Assembly (NCBI RefSeq): GCF_900129275.1
Contig: NZ_FQUX01000001.1
Location: 1,364,001 to 1,428,000, forward strand
From: Arenibacter palladensis
Lineage (GTDB): Bacteria; Bacteroidota; Bacteroidia; Flavobacteriales; Flavobacteriaceae
Length of the DNA: 64,000 bases
Direction of reading: 5' to 3'
The position numbers and the translations under genes were made by a program. This document shows, piece by piece, positions 36,963 to 47,012 of the stretch. Under the pieces are notes generated by a model. That model made no database searches. It saw only the letters and a program-made list of their open reading frames with translations, and was not told the origin of the DNA. Positions within the stretch are counted from its first letter, which is position 1. Each line of letters opens with the position of its first letter.

Positions 36963-39900
36963 ATGAAATTAAAAAGTATTTTATTGTTACTACTGTTTTT
37001 CAGTATTGTATCGCTTCAAGCTCAGCAAATTATAAGCGGAACGGTCGTTGATGAAACAGGTCAGCCTCTTCCAGGGGTGAATGTTTTGGTCAAGGGGACT
37101 ACTACAGGTGCTGTTGCGGATTTTGATGGAAATTATTCCATTGCCGCATCTGAAGGCTCTGTTTTGGAATTTAGGTATTTGGGCTTTATTGCTCAAAGTG
37201 TTCAGGTGGGAAAGTCTACTACTATTGATGTAGTCCTTCAGGAAGACGTTTCCCTTTTGGATGAGGTGGTGGTTATAGGTTATGGTACCTCCACCAAAAA
37301 GGATTTGGTGTCTTCCGTAGCTTCTATTAAATCCGATGTTCTGGAAAACCAGCCAGTGGCTAGGGTAGACCAGGCATTACAGGGTAGGGCCACCGGGGTG
37401 GAAGTTACTTCCAACAATGGAACACCGGGTACAGGTGCTACCATTCGTATTAGAGGAAACAGTTCCATTAATGGAAACAATGATCCGCTTTACGTTGTGG
37501 ATGGGTTTATTGCAGGTACCGGATTTAACCTTAATACTATTAATGTCAACGATATTGAATCTGTTGAGATATTAAAGGATGCTACCGCATTATCTATCTA
37601 TGGAACTAGGGGAGCTTCGGGTGTTATTTTGATTACCACCAAAAATGGTAAGGGCATGGCACCAGGAAAGCCTGTAATTGCAATCAATCATTACCAAAGT
37701 ATTCAGGAGACGGCCAACCGTATCAATATTTTGGGCGGACGGGATTTTATCGATTATAAAAATGAATCGTATCAATTTGTACCTGGACCCGATGGTTTTG
37801 GGTTTACGGATACAACCTTACCATTGGTGTTGGATCCTGAGAATACTACTACAACCGATTGGTTGGATTTGGTGGAGCAACCAGGTTCTATCTCCAATAC
37901 CGATCTATCCATTACGGGGAATTCTGAAAATGCCAATTATTTTATATCTGGAAACTACTACAATCAAAAGGGATTGTTAAGAGGTTCTGGCTTGGAAAGG
38001 GTAAACTTTAGAACCAATGTGGATGTAAAGGTTTCCGATAGGCTTAAGACCGGTATCAGGACAAACTTAACGCATTACAAAATTGAGAACAATAAAGTAG
38101 ATTATGGCAATATTGTTTCCAGCGTATTGCCTATACGACCAGTTTATCTTGAAGACGGTAGTTTTTCCTTTGAGAATCCTATAAGTGCAGGTCTGGAGAG
38201 AAACCCGGAAGCAGATATACAACATAGAGTGGATCATGACTTGGTTACCCAAATCATAACTAACGCCTATGCAGAGTATGAATTGGCAAAAAACCTTTCT
38301 TTTAAATCTACTTTTGGTGCACAGTTAAACTATGTAAAACAGAACAATTATTTGCCAGGTATCTTGCCTGAACGTGTTAATGGTGGTTTTGGTAGGATCA
38401 ATACCAATTTTTCCAAGAGTTTATTGAATGAGAATACCTTAAATTATGACGTGGATTTGGGGAACCATTCCTTAAAAGTATTGGGAGGTTTTACCTGGCA
38501 GAAAGATAATAACGAAAGTACGTTTGCCGAAGCCGATAATTTTCCCAATGACGTAGTTTCGTTTAATAACTTGGCATTAGGTGATTCAGAAACAGCACTG
38601 GTTGGTTCAGGATATGGACAACGAACCCTGACTTCTTTCTTGGGTCGTGTCAATTATGGTTACAAAAGCAAATACTTGCTTACCCTTGTAGGACGTTATG
38701 ATGGGTCCTCAGTATTTGAGACAGGTAATAAATATGCCTTTTTCCCTTCTGTGGGTGCAGCTTGGAACGTTGATGAGGAAGAGTTTATGATGGATTCCAA
38801 CCTAATCAACAGGTTTAAGATAAGAGGTAGTTATGGTATTGTGGGGGAACAAGGCGTTGCGGCTTACAATTCCATAGCCACTTATGCCAATACAACGACT
38901 GTCTTTAATGGTTCTCAGGTAAATGGAGTACTTGTTGGACAAGTTCCCAGTAGTGGTTTAACCTGGGAGACAACCAAGCAAATGGACATAGGTTTGGAAC
39001 TTGGATTTTTGAACAATAGGATTTCTTTGGAAGCCGATTATTATAAAAAGACAACAGATGACCTACTATTATCCGTAGCTCTATCTGGTCAGGTAGGAGC
39101 CAATTCAACTACCCAATTGCAGAATTTGGGATCTGTAGAGAACAGGGGCTTCGAATTTGGTCTTAATACGATTAATGTACAGAACGATAATTTTACTTGG
39201 GAGTCCAATCTAAGTATATCTTCTAACAAGAGTGAGATATTGGAGTTGGATGATCAGGAATATATTTCATTGCAATCTACAGGAAATCAAGGAGGTAACT
39301 CTGCTAGGTTGATTGTTGGGGAAGCATTGCCGACATTTGTAGGGGCTAAATACCTAGGTACCTATAAAACTGCTGATGAGATTATTGCCGATGGAAGGCA
39401 AGGTAGATCATTTATCGGAGGTCCAAGATATGAAGATGTAAATGGTGATACCAATATTAATGACGAAGACTTTCAGGTACTTGGTAGTCCAATACCGGAT
39501 TTTTACGGAGGATTTAGAAACACCTTTACCTACAAAAACCTTTCCTTGGATGTGTTTTTCCATGGTAGCTATGGTGCCGAAATTTGGAATGTTAGAACAC
39601 AGACGGCCTACTATGGTAGGGGAGAACAAAATGTGGACCCTATTGTTTTGCAACGTTGGATAGCAGGTGTAAATGAGACTTCCGACATTCCAAGGGCAGG
39701 TCCATCCAACAGTCTATTTAATGTTAATAGTGATTTGAACATAGAGGATGGTTCTTATTTGAGATTGAAAACGATGACCTTAAATTATAATATTCCTATG
39801 GAGGCAAAAGGGCTCGGAAATGTATTCAGCGCAATGAATGTATATGTTACAGGAACGAATCTTTTCCTTTGGTCAGACTTTACATTGGGGGATCCAGAAG

Positions 39901-40010
39901 TAAATGCCTTTACTGCGGGTAGCGGACTTGGTTCTGTTTCCCAAGGTTTTGCTTCAGGTCAATATCCATATGCTAAGACAATAACCCTAGGTGTAAAACT
40001 AGAATTTTAA
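36963..40010 (+). CDS. SusC/RagA-type TonB-dependent outer-membrane receptor
   Basis: A 1015-residue importer. A signal peptide (to about residue 21) is followed by a carboxypeptidase-D regulatory-like domain (SGTVVDETGQPLPGVNVLVKGTTTGAVADFDGNYSI). The SusC linker LDEVVVIGYGTSTKKDLVSSVAS comes next, then the plug (GATIRIRGNSSINGNNDPLYVVDGF, VEILKDATALSIYGTRGASGVILITTK) and a 22-strand barrel ending in an aromatic C-terminus (LGVKLEF). It takes glycan fragments across the outer membrane using TonB energy, with its SusD partner as lid 11 bp downstream. No STN domain is present, consistent with HTCS rather than sigma/anti-sigma control. First gene of the PUL operon. Confidence 0.97.
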   Translation: MKLKSILLLLLFFSIVSLQAQQIISGTVVDETGQPLPGVNVLVKGTTTGAVADFDGNYSIAASEGSVLEFRYLGFIAQSVQVGKSTTIDVVLQEDVSLLDEVVVIGYGTSTKKDLVSSVASIKSDVLENQPVARVDQALQGRATGVEVTSNNGTPGTGATIRIRGNSSINGNNDPLYVVDGFIAGTGFNLNTINVNDIESVEILKDATALSIYGTRGASGVILITTKNGKGMAPGKPVIAINHYQSIQETANRINILGGRDFIDYKNESYQFVPGPDGFGFTDTTLPLVLDPENTTTTDWLDLVEQPGSISNTDLSITGNSENANYFISGNYYNQKGLLRGSGLERVNFRTNVDVKVSDRLKTGIRTNLTHYKIENNKVDYGNIVSSVLPIRPVYLEDGSFSFENPISAGLERNPEADIQHRVDHDLVTQIITNAYAEYELAKNLSFKSTFGAQLNYVKQNNYLPGILPERVNGGFGRINTNFSKSLLNENTLNYDVDLGNHSLKVLGGFTWQKDNNESTFAEADNFPNDVVSFNNLALGDSETALVGSGYGQRTLTSFLGRVNYGYKSKYLLTLVGRYDGSSVFETGNKYAFFPSVGAAWNVDEEEFMMDSNLINRFKIRGSYGIVGEQGVAAYNSIATYANTTTVFNGSQVNGVLVGQVPSSGLTWETTKQMDIGLELGFLNNRISLEADYYKKTTDDLLLSVALSGQVGANSTTQLQNLGSVENRGFEFGLNTINVQNDNFTWESNLSISSNKSEILELDDQEYISLQSTGNQGGNSARLIVGEALPTFVGAKYLGTYKTADEIIADGRQGRSFIGGPRYEDVNGDTNINDEDFQVLGSPIPDFYGGFRNTFTYKNLSLDVFFHGSYGAEIWNVRTQTAYYGRGEQNVDPIVLQRWIAGVNETSDIPRAGPSNSLFNVNSDLNIEDGSYLRLKTMTLNYNIPMEAKGLGNVFSAMNVYVTGTNLFLWSDFTLGDPEVNAFTAGSGLGSVSQGFASGQYPYAKTITLGVKLEF

Positions 40011-40021
40011 AAAATACAGAT

Positions 40022-41581
40022 ATGAAAACTAAAATAACGAGCAAATTATTAATGCTACTTATGGGCTTATTGGTTTTGAGCTCATGTGACAAGTTTTTGG
40101 AAGAGGATTTAAGGGACGAAATTACACCAGAATCTTTTTTCACCAATGATAAGGAAGCAGAACTTGCGGTAAACGGTGTCTACAGGTTATTTCATAATAA
40201 CAACCTTTACGCGCAACGTGGATTGGACAATTATTACACAAGTGGTGCCGACATACAGGCGGCCAGTAGAAACGTGAATAATGAGATACACAATTATCTT
40301 ATTCAAGAAGGTACGGCAGATGGCAATGGTACCTGGATTTACCTATATCGTGTGGTAAACAATACTACCGAGTTTATCTCCAATATTGAAGGTAATGAAA
40401 GTTTATCGCAAGAAGCCAGAGATCAAAGAGTGGGAGAGCTTTTGTTTTTAAGGGCATTGGCCTATTATCATTTGACCAATCTTTGGGGCGACGTTCCTTT
40501 TTATACCGAGCAATTGCCGGTACCAGAAAGGTCCATACTAGGGAGAACGCCAAAAGCGGAAATAAGAAGTGCTATGAAAACAGATTTGGCAAAGGCCTTT
40601 GATTTGTTGCCAACTTCCTATTCCGGCAGTAATTTGGGTAGGGCTACCAAATGGGCCGCAGCAACCCTTAAGGCTAAGTATCATCTTTTTGATAAAGAAT
40701 GGGGATTGGCGAAGATTGAATGTGATAAGGTAATTGATCAAAGTCCGCATAGGCTCTTGGATGATTATGCCGATGTATTCGATCAATCAGATCCAAGCAA
40801 CCAATACAATGATGAATATATTTTTGTAATCGATTTTGAGTCAGATTTAGTAGGTGAATTATCTACTACAAGAACAGATGATTACAACCCACGTATAAGG
40901 GACGAACCTGCAAACCGTAATAAGGATACCGTGGTAAACGGGGTTTCCGGTTCCAAGGTTAACATATTTCAAGGTCTTTTGCGCGAACGAAATGAAGATA
41001 TGACCGGTTATGGTTGGTCCGTTCCTTTGCCAGAATTTGCCTTAAGGGAAAATTGGCAGGATGGGGATTTACGTTATGATGCTACCATCGTTACAGAATA
41101 TTTAGGATGGAAATTATCTTTCCCATACTTCCGTAAAAATTGGAATTTGGACCAGGAAAATTCATTACGAGGCAATCATCCTGAAAACTATATCGTATTC
41201 CGTTTAGCTGACGTATATCTTATGGCAGCTGAGGCTGAAAACGAAGCCAATGGCCCGGGCAATGCCTATGCCTATGTTAATAAGGTAAGGGAACGCGCTT
41301 TTGAACCGGATCAGCCTTGGAGTGGTATGTCCCAGGTTCAATTTAGGGAAGCCATGTACGAGGAACGAAAATTTGAGCTTAGTGCAGAAGGACATCGCCG
41401 AATGGATCTTATTCGTTGGGGTATTCTGTTGGACAGGGTAAAGACGGTTCAACATAGAGCTTGGAACAATCCTGCTGCCAACATACAGCCTTACCATGTT
41501 TTATTACCTATTCCACAGAATCAGTTGGAATTGAATCCAAATTTATTGGAGTCGGACCCTACCAATAATGGGTATAGATAG
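40022..41581 (+). CDS. SusD/RagB-type glycan-binding lipoprotein
   Basis: A 519-residue surface lipoprotein with lipobox LSSC near residue 22. DKFLEEDLRDEITPESFFTNDKEAELAVNGVYRLF is the typical N-terminus of SusD proteins. The TPR-like helices follow (RVGELLFLRALAYYHLTNLWGDVPFYTE), and NPENYIVFRLADVYLMAAEAENEANG with NKVRERAF and EERKFELSAEGHRRMDLIRWG are conserved. It binds the oligosaccharide and acts as the lid of the SusC channel. It begins 11 bp after susC, so the two are co-transcribed. Confidence 0.97.
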   Translation: MKTKITSKLLMLLMGLLVLSSCDKFLEEDLRDEITPESFFTNDKEAELAVNGVYRLFHNNNLYAQRGLDNYYTSGADIQAASRNVNNEIHNYLIQEGTADGNGTWIYLYRVVNNTTEFISNIEGNESLSQEARDQRVGELLFLRALAYYHLTNLWGDVPFYTEQLPVPERSILGRTPKAEIRSAMKTDLAKAFDLLPTSYSGSNLGRATKWAAATLKAKYHLFDKEWGLAKIECDKVIDQSPHRLLDDYADVFDQSDPSNQYNDEYIFVIDFESDLVGELSTTRTDDYNPRIRDEPANRNKDTVVNGVSGSKVNIFQGLLRERNEDMTGYGWSVPLPEFALRENWQDGDLRYDATIVTEYLGWKLSFPYFRKNWNLDQENSLRGNHPENYIVFRLADVYLMAAEAENEANGPGNAYAYVNKVRERAFEPDQPWSGMSQVQFREAMYEERKFELSAEGHRRMDLIRWGILLDRVKTVQHRAWNNPAANIQPYHVLLPIPQNQLELNPNLLESDPTNNGYR

Positions 41582-41598
41582 TACCAAAATTAAGTTAT

Positions 41599-41631
41599 TG
41601 CCATGGGGCGGATTTAAGCTGTCCCATGGCA
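41599..41631 (+). terminator. Hairpin between susD and the next sulfatase gene
   Basis: A perfect 9-bp inverted repeat, TGCCATGGG (41599-41607) and CCCATGGCA (41623-41631), with a 15-nt loop, lies 17 bp after the susD stop. A short, broken T-run (TTTATGAT) follows. It may be a partial terminator or a stabilising 3' end that lowers expression of the downstream genes relative to susCD. Confidence 0.5.
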
Positions 41632-41648
41632 TTTATGATACCATTTCA

Positions 41649-43139
41649 ATGATGAGACAGTCTTCTTATTTAGTTATATTTTTATTATTGATTATTGGCT
41701 TGTCCTCATGCAAGAACAAGGGGCAGCAAACAGCAGCCGCCAAAACTGACAACGCTCAGGAAAATACTGCAAAACCCAATATTATTTACATATTGGCAGA
41801 TGATTTGGGCTATGGGGATTTAAGTGCCTATGGGCAGCAGAAGTTTACTACACCCAACATAGATAAGTTGGCTAGCCAGGGAATGCTGTTCACCGAACAT
41901 TATTCGGGTAGTACGGTATGTGCCCCATCTAGATCGGCCTTGTTGACAGGTATGCACACCGGCCATACGTTTGTGCGTGGTAACAAGGAAATACAACCCG
42001 AGGGACAATACCCTATTCCTGATAATACCTATACATTGGCAGAAGCCCTGAAAAAAGCAGGCTATACTACTGGTGCTTTTGGTAAATGGGGACTTGGTTA
42101 CCCAGGTTCGGAAGGCGATCCTTTAAACCAAGGTTTCGATACTTTTTTCGGGTACAATTGCCAGCGTTTGGGACATAATTACTACCCTCGCCATTTGTGG
42201 GCCAATAACGATTCCTTAGTGTTGGAGGAAAATTCAGGGAAGAAAAAGGGGATTTATGCTCCCCAGCTTATCCATGAGAAAACGTTGGATTTTATTGAAT
42301 TCAATAAGGACAATCCATTTTTTCTCTATGTTGCATCAATTATCCCCCATGCAGAACTAGCAGCACCAGAGGAAATAATGCAAAAATACAGAGGAAAATT
42401 CCCTCCTGAAAAGGCCTATAAGGGTGTGGATGATGGGCCTGAATATAGAAATGGACCCTATGAATCACAGAAGGAAACCCATGCCGCCTTTGTGTCCATG
42501 ATACATATTTTGGATAAGCAAGTTGGTGAGATAATGGCCAAATTGGAAAAGTTGGGCATAGCGGACAATACCATTGTTATGTTTACTTCGGACAACGGCC
42601 CACATACCGAAGGTGGTGCCGACCCGGATTATTTTAATAGTAATGGTCCGTTTAAAGGTACCAAGCGGGATCTTTATGAAGGAGGAATCAGGGTTCCGTT
42701 AATTGTTAAATGGCCTGGACATGTTAAACCAAATACTAGAACAGATCATGTTTCTGCATTCTGGGACGTATTTCCAACATTTGCAAGTATTGCCGATATG
42801 GAAGTGCCCTCTTCCTTAGACGGTGTTTCCTTTTTACCTACGCTATTGGGAGAGGAAAAAGAGCAAAAAAAACACGAATATTTGTATTGGGAGTTTCATG
42901 AGAAAGGTGGCAGACAAGCCATTAGAAAAGGCAAATGGAAAGCGGTGAAATATAATGTTTTTGCATCAACCGAGGATCAGATGGAACTCTATGATCTTGA
43001 TACCGATATAGGGGAAGAGAATAATATAGCCAAGGAATACCCGGAAATTGTAGAGGAAATGAAATTGCTTTTTAAGGAGGCAAGGACACCTTCCGAAGTA
43101 TTCACTTTTGATCAGGGCACCTATCTGAGTGTAGAATAA
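41649..43139 (+). CDS. Type-I sulfatase, lipoprotein, in the susCD operon
   Basis: A 496-residue protein from the ATG at 41649 (the next codon is also ATG). An upstream ATG at 41568 would overlap susD, run through the hairpin and lose the signal sequence from the N-terminus. Lipobox LSSC, Cys21. PNIIYILADDLGYGDLSAYG supplies metal ligands, C91 in VCAPSRSALLTG is the formylglycine residue, GAFGKWGLG has the conserved Lys, and MFTSDNGPHTEGGADPDYF with GGIRVPLIVKWPG completes the fold (arylsulfatase A-like). It desulfates the imported or surface-bound glycan; the substrate position is unknown. Followed by a terminator. Confidence 0.95.
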   Translation: MMRQSSYLVIFLLLIIGLSSCKNKGQQTAAAKTDNAQENTAKPNIIYILADDLGYGDLSAYGQQKFTTPNIDKLASQGMLFTEHYSGSTVCAPSRSALLTGMHTGHTFVRGNKEIQPEGQYPIPDNTYTLAEALKKAGYTTGAFGKWGLGYPGSEGDPLNQGFDTFFGYNCQRLGHNYYPRHLWANNDSLVLEENSGKKKGIYAPQLIHEKTLDFIEFNKDNPFFLYVASIIPHAELAAPEEIMQKYRGKFPPEKAYKGVDDGPEYRNGPYESQKETHAAFVSMIHILDKQVGEIMAKLEKLGIADNTIVMFTSDNGPHTEGGADPDYFNSNGPFKGTKRDLYEGGIRVPLIVKWPGHVKPNTRTDHVSAFWDVFPTFASIADMEVPSSLDGVSFLPTLLGEEKEQKKHEYLYWEFHEKGGRQAIRKGKWKAVKYNVFASTEDQMELYDLDTDIGEENNIAKEYPEIVEEMKLLFKEARTPSEVFTFDQGTYLSVE

Positions 43140-43173
43140 AAAAATTGTTAGTAGTTAGATTAGTTTAGTTTTT

Positions 43174-43207
43174 AAAGAGCCCTATCATTACGTATAGGGT
43201 TCTTTTT
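43174..43207 (+). terminator. Rho-independent terminator after the PUL sulfatase
   Basis: AAAGAGCCCTAT (43174-43185) pairs with ATAGGGTTCTTT (43194-43205) with one G-U pair and an 8-nt loop; T residues follow. It separates the susCD-sulfatase transcript from the GH30 gene. Confidence 0.8.
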
Positions 43208-43292
43208 ATTAATTTGTTTCATCAATGATGACTGACATTCTAAGTGTTGATAAAGATTAAATACAATTTCACCCCTACTATAGAATCCGTAA

Positions 43293-44846
43293 ATGGCGGC
43301 GATGAAAAATTTGATAAAATTATACTTCATTTGGTGCGCCTTTAATTGGGCGGGGGCACAACAAAATCCTACAATAGAGGTCCAAATAAATAAGAATACC
43401 CATTTCCAGACCATTCACAATTTTGCAGCCTCCGATGCTTGGGCTGCCCAGTTTACGGGCGTATGGCCCAATGAAAAAAAGCAACAAATGGCCGAGTGGT
43501 TGTTTAGTTTGGACAGCAATACGGATGGATCACCAAGAGGAATCGGCCTTTCGGCTTGGCGTTTTAATATAGGGGCGGGAAGTACGGCCCAAGGTGAAGA
43601 AAGTGGTATTAAGGATCCATGGAGAAGGGCCGAAGGCTTTTTACTGGATAATGGGAATTATGATTGGCAAAAACAAGCAGGACAACGTTGGTTTCTGCAG
43701 GCAGCAAAGGCAAATGGGGTAAATCAATTCATAGCGTTTGTCAATAGTCCGCCAATACAATTGACCAGAAACAACAAGGCACATTCAGACGATGGCTTGG
43801 CGGCCAATTTATCCCAGGAAAAGTATGTGGATTATGCCAACTTTCTTGCGAGGGTATTAAGACACTTTAAGGATAGTCTAGCCATCGATTTCGATTATAT
43901 AAGTCCGTTCAATGAACCTCAATGGGAGTGGAAAGGCGGACAAGAAGGTTCTCCTTGGAACAACGACGAATTGGCCAATGCCACTAGGGTAATCGATTCA
44001 GTTTTTAATCAATATAAAATAGATTCCAAAATTGAAATTACCGAAGCCGGTCAAATAGATTATTTAACCGGAGAGAAAGAAAAACATCCTAACAGGAGCA
44101 ATCAGATAGCATCGTTCTTTGCTCCTGAAAATCCGAATTATTTGGGCAATCTAAAATCCTTGGCGCCGAAGATCGCGGCACATAGTTATTTTACTACCTG
44201 GGATATTTCAAAACTTAAAAAGGAAAGGGAACGAATAACCGAAAAATTAGTGGAATACCCTTCCTTGGAATATTGGATGAGTGAATATTGTATTTTGGAG
44301 AATAATGAGGAGATTAAGGGAAAAGGTAGGGATTTTGGAATGCCTACGGCACTCTATGTAGCCCGTCTTATCCATGCCGATCTTACTATTGCCAATGCCA
44401 GTGCATGGCATTGGTGGTTGGCCATGAGCCCTTACGATTTTAAGGACGGACTAATCTATATTGACAAGGAGACTAATGACGGTGATTTTTATGGCTCCAA
44501 ATTGTTATGGGCCTTAGGTAATTATTCCAGGTTTATCAGGCCGGGGGCCAAAAGGGTGTCAGTTATCTATGATGCCTATAATACAGAGAAAAACCTAAAG
44601 GACGGGGTGCTGCTATCCGCTTATAAAAATACCGATGATAGTTTGGTGCTGGTTGTAGTAAATCAAAGTGATGCCGTTACTGATATAAAATTGAATGTGG
44701 CCTTACCGCCCAATACCAAAATGGAGAGGTATGTTACCAGTGAATCTTACAATCTTAGTAAAATGCCCAACGTTCAGTTTGGTAAAGGTAAATTTCAGAT
44801 TATGGGTAAATCGCTGACCACATTTGTTTTTAATAAAGCAGATTAA
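43293..44846 (+). CDS. Secreted GH30-family glycoside hydrolase
   Basis: A 517-residue exported enzyme, signal ending near WAGAQ at residue 22. The GH30 pattern is clear: GIGLSAWRFNIGAGS at 83-97, the acid/base E208 in ISPFNEPQWEW, and the nucleophile E331 in YWMSEYC. A C-terminal beta-sandwich follows (SRFIRPGAKRVSV, then strands ending SLTTFVFN). The FNEPQWEWKGGQEGSPW cleft resembles endo-1,6-galactanase and related subfamilies of GH30, but the subfamily cannot be settled by eye. The enzyme cleaves beta-linked chains by retention. It is 48 bp before the PA14 sulfatase, so the two are likely co-transcribed. Confidence 0.88.
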   Translation: MAAMKNLIKLYFIWCAFNWAGAQQNPTIEVQINKNTHFQTIHNFAASDAWAAQFTGVWPNEKKQQMAEWLFSLDSNTDGSPRGIGLSAWRFNIGAGSTAQGEESGIKDPWRRAEGFLLDNGNYDWQKQAGQRWFLQAAKANGVNQFIAFVNSPPIQLTRNNKAHSDDGLAANLSQEKYVDYANFLARVLRHFKDSLAIDFDYISPFNEPQWEWKGGQEGSPWNNDELANATRVIDSVFNQYKIDSKIEITEAGQIDYLTGEKEKHPNRSNQIASFFAPENPNYLGNLKSLAPKIAAHSYFTTWDISKLKKERERITEKLVEYPSLEYWMSEYCILENNEEIKGKGRDFGMPTALYVARLIHADLTIANASAWHWWLAMSPYDFKDGLIYIDKETNDGDFYGSKLLWALGNYSRFIRPGAKRVSVIYDAYNTEKNLKDGVLLSAYKNTDDSLVLVVVNQSDAVTDIKLNVALPPNTKMERYVTSESYNLSKMPNVQFGKGKFQIMGKSLTTFVFNKAD

Positions 44847-44894
44847 TGCTAATTTGCCCGAATCATTTTCAATCATTTAAGAAAAAATCGCTTT

Positions 44895-47012
44895 ATGCTT
44901 TATAAAACAACGATTACAAAAATTATGTTCGCCCTAATGATGATTGTGGGCACAACTACATTAATGGCCCAGGGTAATGAAAAAGAGGAGGGTAATAGGG
45001 AACATAAAAAGCCCAATATTATTTTTATACTTACAGATGATTTGGGTTATGGGGATTTGGGGGTACTGTTTCAGAATATGAGGGCCCAGGAAAAGGGAGC
45101 AGCCCATCCACGTGAGTATACCCCCAATTTGGATAGAATGGCGGAAGAGGGTGCGTTGATGACACAGCATTATTCCGCAGCCCCGGTTTGTGCCCCTTCC
45201 AGAGCTTCACTTTTGTTAGGGCGGAGTCAGGGTCACGCCAATATAAGGGACAATCAGTTCGACAAGGCCTTGGACAACAACCATACTCTAGGGTCCGTAT
45301 TGCAGACCGCGGGCTATACCACTGCTGCCATTGGGAAATGGGGCTTACAGGGCAAAGGCGGTAAGGCACCCAATTGGACGGCACATCCCCTTAATCGTGG
45401 TTTCGATTATTATTTGGGCTATATACGCCATGGTGATGGCCATGAACACTATCCTAAAGAAGGTATTTATAGGGGCAGGAAGGAAGTGTACGAAAACAGG
45501 GTAAATATAGCCGAAGACCTTGATAAGTGCTATACGACCGATTTATTTACGGCAGCTGCCAAGAAATGGATCGTAGATTTTAAAAAGGGAGAGGAAGGTG
45601 AAAAACCCTTTTTTATGTATTTGGCCTATGATACCCCCCATGCCGTTCTTGAACTCCCTACCCAGGCATATCCGGCGGGTGGTGGTTTAAATGGCGGCCT
45701 TCAATGGTTGGGGGAGCCGGGAAAAATGATCAACACCGCTTCGGGAGAAGTGGATTCATGGATGCATCCGGATTATGCCAATGCAACCTATGACCATGAT
45801 GGGGATCCAGCAACCGCCCAATTGTCTTGGCCAGAGGTGTATAAGCGATATGCTACAGATACCAGGCGTATAGATGATGCCGTGGGTGATATCCTTCAGT
45901 TGCTCAAGGATTTGAAAATTGATGACAATACCATGGTGGTATTTACTTCGGACAATGGTCCTTCCAAGGAATCCTATTTGGCCAATCAACCTATAGACCC
46001 TACTTTTTTTAAAAGTTTTGGTCCCTTTGATGGTATAAAGCGCGATTGTTTGGAGGGAGGAGTGCGTATGCCAACATTGGCCCTGTGGCCTGGGCATATT
46101 CCGGCAGCAAATAAGATTGAAACACCTAGTATATCCTATGATTGGATGGCCACTTTTGCACAAATGGCCGGACTTCCTGCGCCTGCCATTTCGGATGGGG
46201 TCTCACTATTGCCTTCCTTACTGGGAAAAGGAACACAGCCAGAAAGCAATATTTATATAGAGTATTTTCAAGCAGGAAAGACACCGGACTATGACGATTT
46301 TATACCGGAACATCAAGGACGCGCCCGTAACCAAATGCAGTTGGTGCGATTTGGAAATTATGTTGGCTTGCGTTACGATATCAAATCGCATAACGATCAT
46401 TTTGAAATTTATGATGTTTTACAGGATCCACAACAAACCCACAATTTGGCGGATGATCCAAAACTGGCCACATTACAACAAAAGATGAAGGATAAGGTCC
46501 TAGGATCTCGAATTCCAAATACTACGGCATTAAGGCCCTATGATGATGTTCTTGTCCCTGCCGTGGACGAGGTGGAAACCAAAAACGGCATTTCATGGAA
46601 ATCCTTTAAGGGCGAATTTCCATGGGTACCGGAAGTGGCAACCCTTGCCCAGTATGAAGAAGGTGTTGTTGACCAGTTGAATGGTACTGTAAATAGCGGT
46701 AATGATTCTGGGGCCATGTTCTTTGAGGGTTTCATCCGTGTTCCATTGGACGGTGACTATACTTTTTACCTATCGGCCAATTCAGCGGCATTTCTTAGGA
46801 TCCATGATGCAGCAGTAGTTGATGCCGATTATGAGTATTTTCAAAACTCGCCCAAAAGCGGAAGCATTAAACTAAAAGCCGGACTTCATCCTTATAGGAT
46901 TTACTTTAAAAGCCCTAGGAGGGGAAAATCATCACTGAAACTGGAATGGAGCGGTCCAAATCTGGAACGGGAAACTATTCCGGCCAATGCGTTTTTTAAA
47001 CCTAAAAATTAG
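44895..47012 (+). CDS. Type-I sulfatase fused to a C-terminal PA14-like domain
   Basis: A 705-residue exported protein, about 200 longer than the other PUL sulfatases. Signal to about residue 25; PNIIFILTDDLGYGDLG for metal; C99 in VCAPSRASLLLG for formylglycine; FTSDNGPSKESYLANQPIDP and GGVRMPTLALWPGH for the rest. From about residue 600 a PA14-like carbohydrate-binding sandwich follows (FFEGFIRVPLDGDYTFYLSANSAAFLRIHD, then LKAGLHPYRIYFKSP and LKLEWSGPN). The extra domain probably anchors the enzyme to polysaccharide. It lies between GH30 and the GH140-like gene in the same orientation. Confidence 0.92.
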   Translation: MLYKTTITKIMFALMMIVGTTTLMAQGNEKEEGNREHKKPNIIFILTDDLGYGDLGVLFQNMRAQEKGAAHPREYTPNLDRMAEEGALMTQHYSAAPVCAPSRASLLLGRSQGHANIRDNQFDKALDNNHTLGSVLQTAGYTTAAIGKWGLQGKGGKAPNWTAHPLNRGFDYYLGYIRHGDGHEHYPKEGIYRGRKEVYENRVNIAEDLDKCYTTDLFTAAAKKWIVDFKKGEEGEKPFFMYLAYDTPHAVLELPTQAYPAGGGLNGGLQWLGEPGKMINTASGEVDSWMHPDYANATYDHDGDPATAQLSWPEVYKRYATDTRRIDDAVGDILQLLKDLKIDDNTMVVFTSDNGPSKESYLANQPIDPTFFKSFGPFDGIKRDCLEGGVRMPTLALWPGHIPAANKIETPSISYDWMATFAQMAGLPAPAISDGVSLLPSLLGKGTQPESNIYIEYFQAGKTPDYDDFIPEHQGRARNQMQLVRFGNYVGLRYDIKSHNDHFEIYDVLQDPQQTHNLADDPKLATLQQKMKDKVLGSRIPNTTALRPYDDVLVPAVDEVETKNGISWKSFKGEFPWVPEVATLAQYEEGVVDQLNGTVNSGNDSGAMFFEGFIRVPLDGDYTFYLSANSAAFLRIHDAAVVDADYEYFQNSPKSGSIKLKAGLHPYRIYFKSPRRGKSSLKLEWSGPNLERETIPANAFFKPKN

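Noticed and set aside
41568-41648. A longer start for the PUL sulfatase
   Set aside because: It would overlap the end of susD, run through the hairpin, and remove the lipoprotein signal from the N-terminus.
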